DNA of 64,000 nt from Prevotellaceae bacterium UBA1075 (GTDB lineage Bacteria; Bacteroidota; Bacteroidia; Bacteroidales; Bacteroidaceae): contig DCCS01000032.1 in assembly GCA_002316015.1 (NCBI GenBank), positions 32,381-96,380 on the forward strand, written 5' to 3'. Of this stretch, positions 7,475 through 16,278 are shown piece by piece. The translations under genes were made by a program, and so were the position numbers. Under the pieces are notes generated by a model. That model was given only the letters and a program-made list of their open reading frames with translations. It searched no databases and was not told where the DNA came from. Each line of letters starts with the position of its first letter. The first letter of the stretch is position 1.

Positions 7475-8791
7475 TTATTTGAACAGAGTGTTGCTGAGTG
7501 CCTGCAGTGTGCGCTTCTTGTCCTCTTTCTTTACGAGGAACGAGATGTTGTGGCTGGAGCCGCCGTAACTGATCATGCGCACGGGAATGGAGCGTAGAGC
7601 CTCGCACGCCAGTGTCTCAAAGCCCACGTTGGCTGACGCCAGGTCGCCTACCACACAGATGATGACCATGTCGTGGTCCACACTGACTGTCCCATACTTC
7701 TTCAGTTCGTCAATGATATCGGTCAGATGGGCGGCGTTGTCGATAGTGACAGACACGCCGACCTCGCTCGTGCATACCATGTCGATGCTGGTCTTGTAGG
7801 TCTCGAATATTTCGAACACCTTGCGAAGGAAGCCATGTGCCAGGAGCATGCGGCTGCTCTGTATCTGGATGCATATGATGCCGTCCTTGGCGGCCACTGC
7901 CTTGATGGTACCGGCCTGGAAATCATTGTTGATAATCGTGCCGGGAGCCGAGGGGTCCATGGTGTTGAGCAGCCGCACAGGCACTCCTGCGAACTTCGCG
8001 GGCTGGATGCAGGTGGGGTGCAGTATCTTTGCGCCGAAATATGCGAGTTCGGCTGCCTCTTCAAAATGCAGTTGTCGCACAGGTTCGGTGTGTTCCACCA
8101 CGCGGGGGTCATTGTTGTGCATGCCGTCAATGTCGGTCCATATCTGTATCTCTTCGGCCTGTATGGCGGCTCCGAGCAGGCAAGCGGTGTAGTCAGAGCC
8201 TCCGCGCAGCAGGTTGTCGATCTCACCGTAAGCGTTACGGCAGATGAACCCCTGGGTGATGTAAATCTCCTGCCCCTCGTTCTCTTTCAGAGCCTGTGAG
8301 CATTTCTCCCGGATATAGTTGAAGTCGGGGTCGGCGTTCTTGTCTGTACGCACAATGTCGAGCGCGCTCAGCAGGACTGCCTTCACGCCCTGCTCGAGCA
8401 AGTAGTTGGTCACCATGTTTGTGCTCATTATCTCGCCTTGAGCCAGGACGACCTTTTCCTCAAAGGAGGTGAAATGCACCTTTGTGAATGAACGCAGGTA
8501 GTCGAATTCCTCGTGCAGGAACGTCAGCGTCTTCTTTTTCCACTCATCGGTGCTGTATAGCCTGTCCACATGGGCGTTATACTTCTGCTCCAGGCGGTTG
8601 ATTATGGTGTTGGCTCCTTCGGGGTTCTTCTTGTACAGATAGTCGGAGATTTCCACCAGCGTGTTTGTCGTGCCCGACATTGCGGAGAGAACCACCAGCT
8701 TGGGTTGCCCGTCTGCTGTAATAAGTTTGGCAACATCTTGCATTCGCTGCGGCGTGCCAACAGACGTGCCGCCAAATTTCATCACTTTCAT
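7475..8791 (-). CDS. lysC: Aspartate kinase, monofunctional
   Basis: Aspartokinase phosphorylates aspartate at the start of the Lys/Thr/Met pathways. The 438-residue product begins MKVMKFGGTSVGTPQRMQ (kinase signature) and has the RGGSDYTACLLGAAI and EAAELAYFGAKILHP motifs. Tandem ACT domains, the usual site of end-product feedback, occupy about 290-438 (for example GIICIQIQSSRM and VSVDHDMVIICVVG). It is not fused to homoserine dehydrogenase. The gap to the upstream ftsE-like gene is only 32 bases, so there is no room for a lysine riboswitch. Confidence 0.95.
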   Translation of the reverse strand: MKVMKFGGTSVGTPQRMQDVAKLITADGQPKLVVLSAMSGTTNTLVEISDYLYKKNPEGANTIINRLEQKYNAHVDRLYSTDEWKKKTLTFLHEEFDYLRSFTKVHFTSFEEKVVLAQGEIMSTNMVTNYLLEQGVKAVLLSALDIVRTDKNADPDFNYIREKCSQALKENEGQEIYITQGFICRNAYGEIDNLLRGGSDYTACLLGAAIQAEEIQIWTDIDGMHNNDPRVVEHTEPVRQLHFEEAAELAYFGAKILHPTCIQPAKFAGVPVRLLNTMDPSAPGTIINNDFQAGTIKAVAAKDGIICIQIQSSRMLLAHGFLRKVFEIFETYKTSIDMVCTSEVGVSVTIDNAAHLTDIIDELKKYGTVSVDHDMVIICVVGDLASANVGFETLACEALRSIPVRMISYGGSSHNISFLVKKEDKKRTLQALSNTLFK

Positions 8792-8823
8792 ATCTTCTGC
8801 GTGTTGAAGTATGTATTTCCTTT

Positions 8824-9519
8824 TTAATTGTTCTCAGGTGCGGGTTGTAATGTCAGATGCCCTCCTTCGCAGCAATATACGTCCCCTGGAAAGTAATCTG
8901 GCCAGAGCGTGTTGTGCGTGCTTACGATGACTGTCGCGTGATATTGTCTGCGGGCCTCGTCGAGCAGGGCCATCGTCAGTTCCCCGTTCTCGGAGTCCAG
9001 GTTCCCTGTGGGTTCATCGGCAAGGATGATGCTTGGCTTGTTGAGCAGGGCGCGGGCGATGCATACCCTCTGCTGCTCTCCGCCCGAAAGTTCGTAGGTG
9101 CGCTTGCGGGCGTGTTGTCTTAGGCCAACCAGTTCGAGAACTTCACTGACACGTTCCTCTCGCTCTTTCCTCTTGTTCCATCCCGTGGCGCGCAGGACAA
9201 AATCCAGGTTGGCTTGCACATCGCGGTCATGCAGAAGTTGGAAGTCCTGGAACACGATGCCCATTTTCCTTCTTAGCGCGGGCAGTTTTCTGGTGCCCAT
9301 GTGCCGCATGTCCTGTCCGAGCACCTCCACCTCGCGGCCTGTGCATGGCAGTTCCCCGTATATGGTTTTCAGCAGTGATGTCTTTCCTGTCCCTACGGCA
9401 CCTGTCAGATACACCATCTGCCCCTTGCCGACAGCCAGGTTGACATTGCTCAGAATCGTGTGCGCGCCCCGTTTGACGCAGGCATCCGTGTATTTTACAG
9501 TATATTCGGCAGCGTCCAT
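8824..9519 (-). CDS. ftsE: FtsE-like ABC ATPase
   Basis: A 231-residue ABC ATP-binding protein of the FtsE/LolD type. It has Walker [10 protein letters not shown] (about 40-48), Q loop [13 protein letters not shown], signature LSGGEQQRV, Walker [12 protein letters not shown] and switch His in VSTHN. FtsE works with the membrane protein FtsX to activate septal wall hydrolases. No ftsX lies next to it, which is common in Bacteroidetes where the two are unlinked. It is 12 bases after hisIE and 32 bases before lysC, so it is embedded in an amino-acid biosynthesis run. LolD or another ABC ATPase cannot be fully excluded. Confidence 0.85.
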   Translation of the reverse strand: MDAAEYTVKYTDACVKRGAHTILSNVNLAVGKGQMVYLTGAVGTGKTSLLKTIYGELPCTGREVEVLGQDMRHMGTRKLPALRRKMGIVFQDFQLLHDRDVQANLDFVLRATGWNKRKEREERVSEVLELVGLRQHARKRTYELSGGEQQRVCIARALLNKPSIILADEPTGNLDSENGELTMALLDEARRQYHATVIVSTHNTLWPDYFPGDVYCCEGGHLTLQPAPENN

Positions 9520-9531
9520 GTGTCTGTTCTC

Positions 9532-10146
9532 TTAGTGCTTCTTCCAGCCCGGATTGTGCCTCTCGCGCAGTTCCGCCGCCAAGTCCTCGATACGCAGCCC
9601 CTTGTGTGTGAGCAGTACAATCAGGTGGTACAGCATGTCCGACCCCTCATAGACAAGTCTCTCGTTGGTGCCGTTGGTGGCCTCGATTACCAGTTCAAGG
9701 GCTTCCTCGCCAACCTTCTGAGCCATGCGGTTCAGACCGTCCTGGAACAGGCTGGTTGTGTAACTGCCTTCGGGCATCTCCCGGTGACGTTTTTCGATGA
9801 AGTCGCTCAGTTCTGCCAGGAAGAGCAGAGGCGGGCACTCGTTCTTCTCCCCCCAGCAGGTGTCGGTGCCCTTGTGGCATGTGGGGCCGTCGGGATGCAC
9901 TTTCACAAGCAGGGCATCATTGTCGCAGTCGGCCTTGATGTCCACCAGATGCAGGAGATTGCCGCTTGTCTCGCCCTTTGTCCACAGGCAGTGCCGCGAG
10001 CGGCTGTAGAACGTGACGAGTCCCGTGCCCAGTGTCTTCTCGTATGCCTCCCTGTTCATATATCCCAGCATGAGCACATTCCTGGTGTCGGCATCCTGTA
10101 TGATGGCGGGCACCAGGCCGCCCGACTTCTCGAAATCAATGTTCAT
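9532..10146 (-). CDS. hisIE: Bifunctional PR-AMP cyclohydrolase / PR-ATP pyrophosphatase
   Basis: HisIE catalyses steps 2 and 3 of histidine synthesis. The N-terminal HisI domain (about 1-115) has VLMLGYMNREAYEKT, FYSRSRHCLWTKGETSGN and metal-binding DCDNDALLVKVHPDGPTCHKG. The C-terminal HisE domain (about 116-204) has QKVGEEALELVIEA and SDMLYHLIVLL. Start chosen at 10146 (MNIDFEKSGGLVPAI), the usual family start; an in-frame ATG at 10161 would add five residues. It is the last his gene of the hisH-hisA-hisF-hisIE run. Confidence 0.95.
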   Translation of the reverse strand: MNIDFEKSGGLVPAIIQDADTRNVLMLGYMNREAYEKTLGTGLVTFYSRSRHCLWTKGETSGNLLHLVDIKADCDNDALLVKVHPDGPTCHKGTDTCWGEKNECPPLLFLAELSDFIEKRHREMPEGSYTTSLFQDGLNRMAQKVGEEALELVIEATNGTNERLVYEGSDMLYHLIVLLTHKGLRIEDLAAELRERHNPGWKKH

Positions 10147-10174
10147 ATCTCTTGTTCGCATTTGTATTCTTTTT

Positions 10175-10930
10175 TCAGTATCTGATGCTTATACCTTCCT
10201 TTTTGAGGTATTGCTTCAGTTCTGGTATGGCGATTTCCCCGAAATGGAAGACGCTTGCCGCCAGTGCCGCGTCGGCATGCCCGTCCGTGAAGGCATCCCT
10301 GAAATGCTCCATGTTGCCCGCCCCTCCCGAGGCGATTACCGGTATTGTGAGGCGGGCGGACAGCATGGCCAGGGCTTCCAGGGCAAATCCCTCCTTCACG
10401 CCGTCGTGGTTCATGCTGGTGAACAGGATTTCTCCCGCGCCCCTGTCGGCGGCTTCCACCGCCCATTCGGGCAGTGTCTTTTGCGTGGGGACACGTCCGC
10501 CGTTGGCGTAACATGTCCATGTGCCGTTGTCCAGGCGCGCGTCGATGGCCACCACGCACACCTGGCTTCCAAACCGTGAGGCAGTCTCGTTGATGAGTTC
10601 GGGGTTTCTCAGCGCGGCACTGTTCATGCTCACTTTGTCGGCCCCCGCCGCCAGCATGCGCTCCACATCGGATATCTCGCTGATTCCGCCTCCCACGGTG
10701 AATGGGATGTTTACCCTCTCGGCCACGCGCCTGACCGTTTCGGTGAAGGTCTTTCTGCCCTCATGGCTTGCTGTGATGTCCAGGAACACCAGTTCGTCAG
10801 CCCCTTGCTGGCTGTATATGGCTCCAAGTTCAACGGGGTCGCCCGCCTCGCGCAGGTTCACGAAGTTGGTTCCTTTCACCGTGTGTCCGTTCTTGACATC
10901 CAGACACGGGATGATTCTCTTGGCTAACAT
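10175..10930 (-). CDS. hisF: Imidazole glycerol phosphate synthase cyclase subunit
   Basis: HisF is the cyclase half of IGP synthase and takes ammonia from HisH to make IGP and AICAR. The 251-residue TIM barrel has [15 protein letters not shown] with the catalytic Asp, [10 protein letters not shown], and VVAIDAR with the second catalytic Asp, plus [14 protein letters not shown] 10930 overlaps the end of hisA by seven bases. Upstream in-frame sequence lies inside hisA and is rejected. The operon order hisH-hisA-hisF puts both synthase subunits in one transcript. Confidence 0.97.
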   Translation of the reverse strand: MLAKRIIPCLDVKNGHTVKGTNFVNLREAGDPVELGAIYSQQGADELVFLDITASHEGRKTFTETVRRVAERVNIPFTVGGGISEISDVERMLAAGADKVSMNSAALRNPELINETASRFGSQVCVVAIDARLDNGTWTCYANGGRVPTQKTLPEWAVEAADRGAGEILFTSMNHDGVKEGFALEALAMLSARLTIPVIASGGAGNMEHFRDAFTDGHADAALAASVFHFGEIAIPELKQYLKKEGISIRY

Positions 10931-11688
10931 GCGCCCTCCTTGGGAACTTCCCCGCTTCTGTCGCGGTCCTGCGGAAAGCGCGCGATGAGCTTGTGGATGT
11001 CCATGCGTCCCTCGTAGATGGCTTTTCCAAACACCACAGCAGGTATCCCCGCATGCTCCAGTTCCTCGATGTCTCCTATGCCGCTTACGCCCCCGCTGGC
11101 AATGAGGTGCATGTGTGGGTAGGTCCCCATCAGATGGCGGTATAGTCCAACGGATGTTCCCTGGAGCATTCCGTCCCGGCTGATGTCGGTGCAGAGCACA
11201 TTGCGTGTTCCTTTTTCCATATATATATGCAGGAAATCTTCCAGCCGCTGTGCCGAGTTCTCCTTCCAGCCGTTGATGCTTATGTGTCCGTCCCTCACGT
11301 CCGCGCCCAGGATTATGTGTTCGGCCCCGTACTTTTCCAGCCACTTGAGATACAATCCGGGACAGGTGACAGCGACGCTCCCGACAGTCGCCAGCCGTGC
11401 TCCGGCGTCAAACACCTGCTCGAGGTCGTCTTCTGTCTTGATTCCCCCGCCAAAGTCCACGCACAGGCCAGTGGCTTTCGTCACGGCGCGCAGTACGTCG
11501 ATGTTGACCACATGCTTGCTTCGCGCGCCGTCCAGGTCCACCATATGCAGCCTCCTGTATCCTGCCTCTTCCAGGCGTTTGGCGATGTCAACGGGGTCGC
11601 CGTATTCTGTCTTCGCGCTGTAGTCGCCTTGTGTGAGGCGCACGCAGCGTCCGCCGATGAGGTCGATGGCAGGTATCAGTTCTATCAT
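10924..11688 (-). CDS. hisA: ProFAR isomerase HisA
   Basis: HisA isomerises ProFAR to PRFAR, the substrate of HisHF. The 254-residue TIM barrel shows [23 protein letters not shown] with the catalytic Asp, [26 protein letters not shown] and [15 protein letters not shown]. The ATG overlaps the hisH stop (ATGA, 11685-11688) and the stop lies inside the start of hisF, giving tight coupling across all three genes. The C-terminus ([13 protein letters not shown]) is slightly longer than the barrel needs. Confidence 0.97.
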   Translation of the reverse strand: MIELIPAIDLIGGRCVRLTQGDYSAKTEYGDPVDIAKRLEEAGYRRLHMVDLDGARSKHVVNIDVLRAVTKATGLCVDFGGGIKTEDDLEQVFDAGARLATVGSVAVTCPGLYLKWLEKYGAEHIILGADVRDGHISINGWKENSAQRLEDFLHIYMEKGTRNVLCTDISRDGMLQGTSVGLYRHLMGTYPHMHLIASGGVSGIGDIEELEHAGIPAVVFGKAIYEGRMDIHKLIARFPQDRDRSGEVPKEGAC

Positions 11689-12278
11689 ATGTCTCCCAGG
11701 AAGTTGGTTAGTATGCGCTCGCCCACGCTTCCGCTCTTTTCGGGATGGAATTGGGTGGCCATGAAGTTTCCTTTGCGCAAGGCGGCGCTGAAAGGCAGGA
11801 TGTGCCGGGTGGTGGCGATGGTGTAGTCACACACGGGCACATAGAAACTGTGCACGAAGTAGGCAAACGCTCCCTCGTCAAGCCCCTTCAGCAGGCTGTC
11901 CTTGATGTTCTCCAGTTGGTTCCAGCCCATATGCGGCACCTTTTGCTCATGGCATTGGGGGTGGAAGCGCCTTACCTCCACAGGGAAGATGCCCAGGCAG
12001 TCCACGTCACCCTCTTCGGAGTGCGTGCACATCAGTTGCTGCCCGATGCAGATGCCCAGCACGGGCTTCGTCAGCGAGCTTATCACCTGGTCCAGGCCGT
12101 GGCTTCTCAGGTAAGCCATCGTGTGGCTGGCTTCACCCTGGCCCGGAAACACCACGCGGTCGGCCGCGTGCAGTGTCTCGGCATTGTCAGTCAGCACGGG
12201 GTCCACGCCCACACGCTTGAGCGCATTCATTACCGAATGAATGTTCCCTGCGTTGTATTTTACTACGGCTACTTTCAT
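11685..12278 (-). CDS. hisH: Imidazole glycerol phosphate synthase glutaminase subunit
   Basis: HisH hydrolyses glutamine and channels ammonia to HisF. The 197-residue class I glutamine amidotransferase has the nucleophile in VLGICIGQQLM and the His-x-Glu dyad in TQFHPEKSG. ATG 12278 (MKVAVVKYNAGNIHS) is the family start. It is the first gene of the his run, 158 bases after trpA, with a good promoter match at 12323-12353. Confidence 0.96.
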   Translation of the reverse strand: MKVAVVKYNAGNIHSVMNALKRVGVDPVLTDNAETLHAADRVVFPGQGEASHTMAYLRSHGLDQVISSLTKPVLGICIGQQLMCTHSEEGDVDCLGIFPVEVRRFHPQCHEQKVPHMGWNQLENIKDSLLKGLDEGAFAYFVHSFYVPVCDYTIATTRHILPFSAALRKGNFMATQFHPEKSGSVGERILTNFLGDI

Positions 12279-12322
12279 CTGTCCTGTTGTGTTCCTTGCG
12301 CGGTCGCCTGTGCTTATGACTG

Positions 12323-12353
12323 CAAAGTTACGGCTTTTTTGCACCTTACGCAA
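12323..12353 (-). promoter_or_regulatory. Promoter of the hisHAF-IE run
   Basis: On the minus strand TTG (12351-12353), 20 bases, then TAACTTTG (12323-12330), a close match to the Bacteroidetes sigma-70-type consensus. It is 45 bases upstream of hisH and suggests the his genes are not driven only by read-through from trp. Confidence 0.7.
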
Positions 12354-12436
12354 TAGCCCCAAGGGCAAATGGCACGTGCGGCCACTCTTTCCCCCTGCGG
12401 TATCTTGCGCCAGTCGCCGCTTTGTCTCTCGGCGTT

Positions 12437-13213
12437 CTACTTTCCCAGCGCGTCGCGCAGGGAGTCCACGGCGGCCTGGGGATCCTGCAGCTCGTCCAGC
12501 AGTGTCACGAACTTGCTGCCTATGATGGCACCCGCCGCGTTGGCCTGCGCGCTCTCCAGTGTCTGCTTGTTGCTGATGCCGAAGCCTATCATGCGCGGAT
12601 GCTTGAGGCTCATGTCGTTCACCTTGTTGAAGTAGGCTTGCTTTTCCAGGTCAAATTCTTTCTGCGCTCCGGTGGTGGATGCCGAGCTTACCATGTAGAT
12701 GAACCCGTCAGTGTGCTCGTCAATGAAGCGTATGCGTTCGTCGCTCGTCTCGGGCGTGATGAGCATGATGACCCGTATGTCATGCTTGTCGGCCACGGGC
12801 TTCACCTCTTCCAGATAGTCCTTGAAGGGCAGGTCGGGGATGATGACCCCGTCCACGCCCGCCTTCCGGCAGCGCTCGAAGAACTCCTTGTAACCCATGT
12901 GGTAGATGGGGTTCAGGTATCCCATGAGTATCAGAGGCATTTCCACGCCGTGGTCTCTTGCTTCCTTGACCTGCCCAAAGATTTTCCTCAGCGTCATTCC
13001 GTTGCGCAAGGCCTTGGTGGCTGCGTCCTGGATTACCGGGCCGTCGGCCATGGGGTCGGTAAAGGGGATTCCCACTTCCACAAGGTCAATGCGGTTGCGG
13101 TAAAGTGTCTCGATGATGTTGGCCGTGCTGTCCGGCGTAGGGTGTCCCGCGCAGAAATAGAGCGAGAGCAGCCCTTGCCTCTTGCGGTCGAATAGTTGGT
13201 TTATCCTGTTCAT
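12437..13213 (-). CDS. trpA: Tryptophan synthase alpha chain
   Basis: TrpA cleaves indole-3-glycerol phosphate and passes indole to TrpB. The 258-residue TIM barrel has LVEVGIPFTDPMADGPVIQ with the catalytic Glu and Asp, GVIIPDLPFKDYLEE, and IGFGISNKQTLE with the C-terminal phosphate site. It is the last trp gene; its ATG overlaps the trpF stop by four bases. The loop FIYMVSSASTTGAQ matches the mobile catalytic loop (loop 6). Confidence 0.97.
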   Translation of the reverse strand: MNRINQLFDRKRQGLLSLYFCAGHPTPDSTANIIETLYRNRIDLVEVGIPFTDPMADGPVIQDAATKALRNGMTLRKIFGQVKEARDHGVEMPLILMGYLNPIYHMGYKEFFERCRKAGVDGVIIPDLPFKDYLEEVKPVADKHDIRVIMLITPETSDERIRFIDEHTDGFIYMVSSASTTGAQKEFDLEKQAYFNKVNDMSLKHPRMIGFGISNKQTLESAQANAAGAIIGSKFVTLLDELQDPQAAVDSLRDALGK

Positions 13214-13836
13214 TGCTCCTTGATTTTACTGATAAACTTTTTCACTTCCTCCGCGTCCTTGGATGCGGGGCTTGTCTCAAAACGCGAGTTGATGTCAACG
13301 CCCAGGCAGAGCGGGTGGTTCCATCGTCTGACCCTCTCCTCGTCACCGGGCCCGATGCCGCCCGAAAGCAGGAAGGGGAGTGGGCCATGGTAGGATCCCA
13401 GGATGTCCCAGTCAAATTGTGTGCCGCTGCCCCCCATACACTTGCATTTGGTGTCGAAGAGAAGCATGTCGGCCACATCCCGAAAGGAGTTTGCCTTGTC
13501 AATGTCGGCTGCGTCATCCACACTTATGGCCTTGATAAGCCGCAGTCCTGTAGCGTGTTTGATGACACCGCACAAAGCAGGGGTTTCGTTTCCGTGCAAC
13601 TGGATATAGTCCAGCCGCAGCATCTTCCCGGCAGCCACGACCTGTTGCAGCGTGGGATTCACAAACACTCCCACGCGAAGGCACGCGGGCAGATGTGTGG
13701 GGCGTGTGGTCACGTTGTGCCGGCTTCCCTGCCAGCAGACAAACCCCATCATGTCCGGGTGCGCCTGTTCCACCATGCGGATGTTGTCCCCGTCCCTCAT
13801 TCCGCACACCTTGACGATTGTCGCGTGTCCCCGCAT
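13210..13836 (-). CDS. trpF: Phosphoribosylanthranilate isomerase
   Basis: TrpF performs the Amadori rearrangement of PRA to CdRP. The 208-residue barrel has IVKVCGMRDGDNI with the catalytic Cys, VGVFVNPT, YIQLHGNETP, MLLFDTK with the catalytic Asp, and FLLSGGIGPGD. It overlaps trpA by four bases and follows trpC by 23 bases. Trp enzymes here are all separate polypeptides; trpC and trpF are not fused. Confidence 0.96.
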   Translation of the reverse strand: MRGHATIVKVCGMRDGDNIRMVEQAHPDMMGFVCWQGSRHNVTTRPTHLPACLRVGVFVNPTLQQVVAAGKMLRLDYIQLHGNETPALCGVIKHATGLRLIKAISVDDAADIDKANSFRDVADMLLFDTKCKCMGGSGTQFDWDILGSYHGPLPFLLSGGIGPGDEERVRRWNHPLCLGVDINSRFETSPASKDAEEVKKFISKIKEQ

Positions 13837-13859
13837 ATTGCTCTTGCCCTGTCAATGTG

Positions 13860-14690
13860 TCATGTGCCGCTTTCGATGGCGGCGACGAACCGTGCCAACT
13901 CCGCGCCGGGGTCGTTGGCCCTCATGAAGTGCTCGCCCATGAGGAAGCCGCAGAACCCGGCTTGCCTCAGCAGTCTTATCGTGTGCGGGTCGCCCAGTCC
14001 GCTCTCGCTCACCAGCACCTTGTCCTCTGGCAAGGATGCCGACATGAGGAACGAGTGCTCCACATCGGTGTGGAAAGTGCCCAGGTCACGGTTGTTCACC
14101 CCTACCATGTCCGCATCCAGCCCCGCGTAGTCCAACTCATTCTCGGAATGCAGTTCCATCAGCACCTCAAGCCCCAGCTCGTGTGCCACGGACACCATGC
14201 TGCGGGCCTCCTGCAGGCTCAGGTCGGCGGCTATCAGCAGCACGGCATCGGCTCCCGCGTGGCGTGCCTCGAACAACTGGTACTCGTCGACCACGAAGTC
14301 CTTGCGCAGAATGGGTTTGTCCACAAGCGGCCGCGCCCTCTTCACAAACTCCAGGCTCCCGCCGAAATACCGGCTGTCTGTGAGGATGCTCAGCGCGGCT
14401 GCACCATTGCGGGCGTAGGATGGCGGGATGACATCGGCCTGCCCCTCCTCCCTGATCCATCCTTTGGACGGGCTCTTGCGCTTGAACTCGGCGATGATTC
14501 CGTACTTGTCCGCTGCCAGCGACCGGCTCATGCTGAGTGGCGCGCGCCCGCCCTCCATCGTCTCTTCGACCATCGCGTGCAGGCGACGGGGCGGCAGCAC
14601 TTCCTTGCGCAGCCGTACCTCCTCGCGCTTGTAAGCCACAATCTCCTCCAGAATATCCTTCATCCCTTGGTTTTTGAAAACTGGTGTCAT
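13860..14690 (-). CDS. trpC: Indole-3-glycerol phosphate synthase
   Basis: TrpC closes the indole ring (CdRP to IGP plus CO2). The 276-residue TIM barrel contains IIAEFKRKSPSKGWI, ALSILTDSRYFGGS, LRKDFVVDEYQLFEA, VLMELHSENELD and VLVSESGLGDPHT, covering the catalytic Lys and Glu residues. The ATG at 14690 overlaps the trpD stop (ATGA). A second in-frame ATG at 14663 (MKDILEEIVAYK) matches the usual family start and may be the true one. Confidence 0.95.
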   Translation of the reverse strand: MTPVFKNQGMKDILEEIVAYKREEVRLRKEVLPPRRLHAMVEETMEGGRAPLSMSRSLAADKYGIIAEFKRKSPSKGWIREEGQADVIPPSYARNGAAALSILTDSRYFGGSLEFVKRARPLVDKPILRKDFVVDEYQLFEARHAGADAVLLIAADLSLQEARSMVSVAHELGLEVLMELHSENELDYAGLDADMVGVNNRDLGTFHTDVEHSFLMSASLPEDKVLVSESGLGDPHTIRLLRQAGFCGFLMGEHFMRANDPGAELARFVAAIESGT

Positions 14691-15682
14691 GAGTTGATGC
14701 TCAAAAACTTACGGAAGCACTCAAGAGCCCGTCCGCTCTCGAGCGACTCCCTGGCCATGAATACGGTGTCGGCCACAGAGAGGTTCTTGTCCATGATGCT
14801 GATGCCGCAAGCCGCGTTGGCTATCACCACATTGCGCTGTGCCTCGGTGGCTGTGCCCTGGAGCACGGAGTCAAAGATGGCGGCCGCCTCTCCGGGCGTG
14901 CCGCCCCCGTAGAGGTCTTCGGGCGCGGCATATTTCAGCCCCATCTCCACGGGAGTATAGACACGCTCGTACAGCCGTGTCACCACTTTGAACTCACTGG
15001 TGAGTGATATCTCGTCGTATCCGTCAAAGCTTGTCACCACCCCAAAGTTGTCGCCTGTCTTCTGGTGGATGCTCGTGTAGAGCCGCAGTTGCCCCTGGGT
15101 GGCCGTGCCGTGCAGTGAATTCTTGGGGCGGCAGGGATTCAGCAGGGGGCCCAGTATGTTGAAGCAGGTGGGGATGCCCAGAGCCTTGCGCACCGGCCCC
15201 ACGTTTTTCATGCCATAGGCGAAGAGGGGAGCGTGCATGTAGCACACGCCGGACTCCTCGATGGAGCGACGCAGCAGCGACTCGTCGTCGGTGAATTTCA
15301 CCCCGTGCTGTGCCAGCACGTTGCTCGCTCCGCTCACGCTGCTGCTTCCGCCGTTGCCGTGCTTGCTCACCAGGAAGCCTGCGCCGGCGATGACAAAGGC
15401 CGCACAGGTGCTTATGTTGAAGGTGTTCTTGCCGTCACCGCCCGTGCCCACGATGTCCAGCGTGTCGAGGTCATCCAGGTGCACGCGCTTGCCTGTTTCG
15501 AGCAGCCCGTCGCGGAAGCCCAATATCTCGTCCACGGTGATGCCGCTTATCTGCAGCGCGGTGAGCAGCGCAGATATCTGCACCGGGGTGTAGGCGTCAC
15601 GGGTGATGCCTGTCATGATGTCGTGGGTCTCCTGGCTGCTCAGTGTCTCGCCCGCAATCAGTTTCTCCAAGTAATGTCTCAT
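14687..15682 (-). CDS. trpD: Anthranilate phosphoribosyltransferase
   Basis: TrpD transfers phosphoribose from PRPP to anthranilate. The 331-residue protein has the signature DIVGTGGDGKNTFNIST (PRPP loop), KHGNGGSSSVSGASNVLA, FNILGPLLNPCRP and VVTSFDGYDEISLT. It stands alone rather than fused to TrpG. The gap to trpG is 32 bases; its stop overlaps the trpC start. Confidence 0.97.
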   Translation of the reverse strand: MRHYLEKLIAGETLSSQETHDIMTGITRDAYTPVQISALLTALQISGITVDEILGFRDGLLETGKRVHLDDLDTLDIVGTGGDGKNTFNISTCAAFVIAGAGFLVSKHGNGGSSSVSGASNVLAQHGVKFTDDESLLRRSIEESGVCYMHAPLFAYGMKNVGPVRKALGIPTCFNILGPLLNPCRPKNSLHGTATQGQLRLYTSIHQKTGDNFGVVTSFDGYDEISLTSEFKVVTRLYERVYTPVEMGLKYAAPEDLYGGGTPGEAAAIFDSVLQGTATEAQRNVVIANAACGISIMDKNLSVADTVFMARESLESGRALECFRKFLSINS

Positions 15683-15714
15683 GATCTTATTGTTTAATTG
15701 CAGAGTCGCTTCAC

Positions 15715-16278
15715 TCAGTGTTCCAGCCAGTTGCTAATCATTCTCTTGCCATCGGGCGTGAGCACGCTCTCGGGGTGGAACTGTATCCCGCGCACGTCGT
15801 ACTCGCGGTGGCGCAGCGACATGACCTGTCCCTCCTCGCTCACGGCGGTCACCTCCAGGCAGTCGGGAAGTCCTTGTGTGTCCACCACCCACGAGTGGTA
15901 CCGGCCCACTTGGATGCGCGTGGGCAACTCATTATATATATAGTCGGGTGCGGTGACTGTAATGGTGGAGGCGATGCCATGGAACACCTGGCTCAGATTG
16001 GTGAGCCGCCCGCCGAAGTACTCGCCGATGGCCTGGTGGCCGAGGCACACCCCCAGGATGGGCTTGGTGGCCGCGTAGGTGCTGATGACCTGCATGAGTT
16101 GTCCTGCCTCCGTGGGGATTCCGGGGCCGGGCGACAGTATGATCTTGTCGTATGGCATCAACTCCTTCATGTGGAACTGGTCGTTGCGCACCACGCTTAC
16201 CTCGGCCCCAAGTTCCTTGACCAGGTGGGCCAGGTTGTAGGTGAAGGAGTCATAGTTGTCTATGATGACTGTCCTCAT
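15715..16278 (-). CDS. trpG: Anthranilate synthase glutaminase component
   Basis: TrpG supplies ammonia from glutamine to TrpE. The 187-residue class I amidotransferase shows IDNYDSFTYNLAHLVKELG, SPGPGIPTEAG, the nucleophile in ILGVCLGHQAIGEYFGG and the catalytic His-x-Glu in GIQFHPESVLT. Its ATG overlaps the trpE stop by four bases, as expected for two subunits of one complex. A role as PabA in folate synthesis as well is possible if no separate pabA exists in the genome. Confidence 0.96.
   Translation of the reverse strand: MRTVIIDNYDSFTYNLAHLVKELGAEVSVVRNDQFHMKELMPYDKIILSPGPGIPTEAGQLMQVISTYAATKPILGVCLGHQAIGEYFGGRLTNLSQVFHGIASTITVTAPDYIYNELPTRIQVGRYHSWVVDTQGLPDCLEVTAVSEEGQVMSLRHREYDVRGIQFHPESVLTPDGKRMISNWLEH

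Noticed and set aside
8792..8823. Lysine riboswitch before lysC
   Set aside because: Only 32 bases separate ftsE-like and lysC start regions, far too short for the aptamer.
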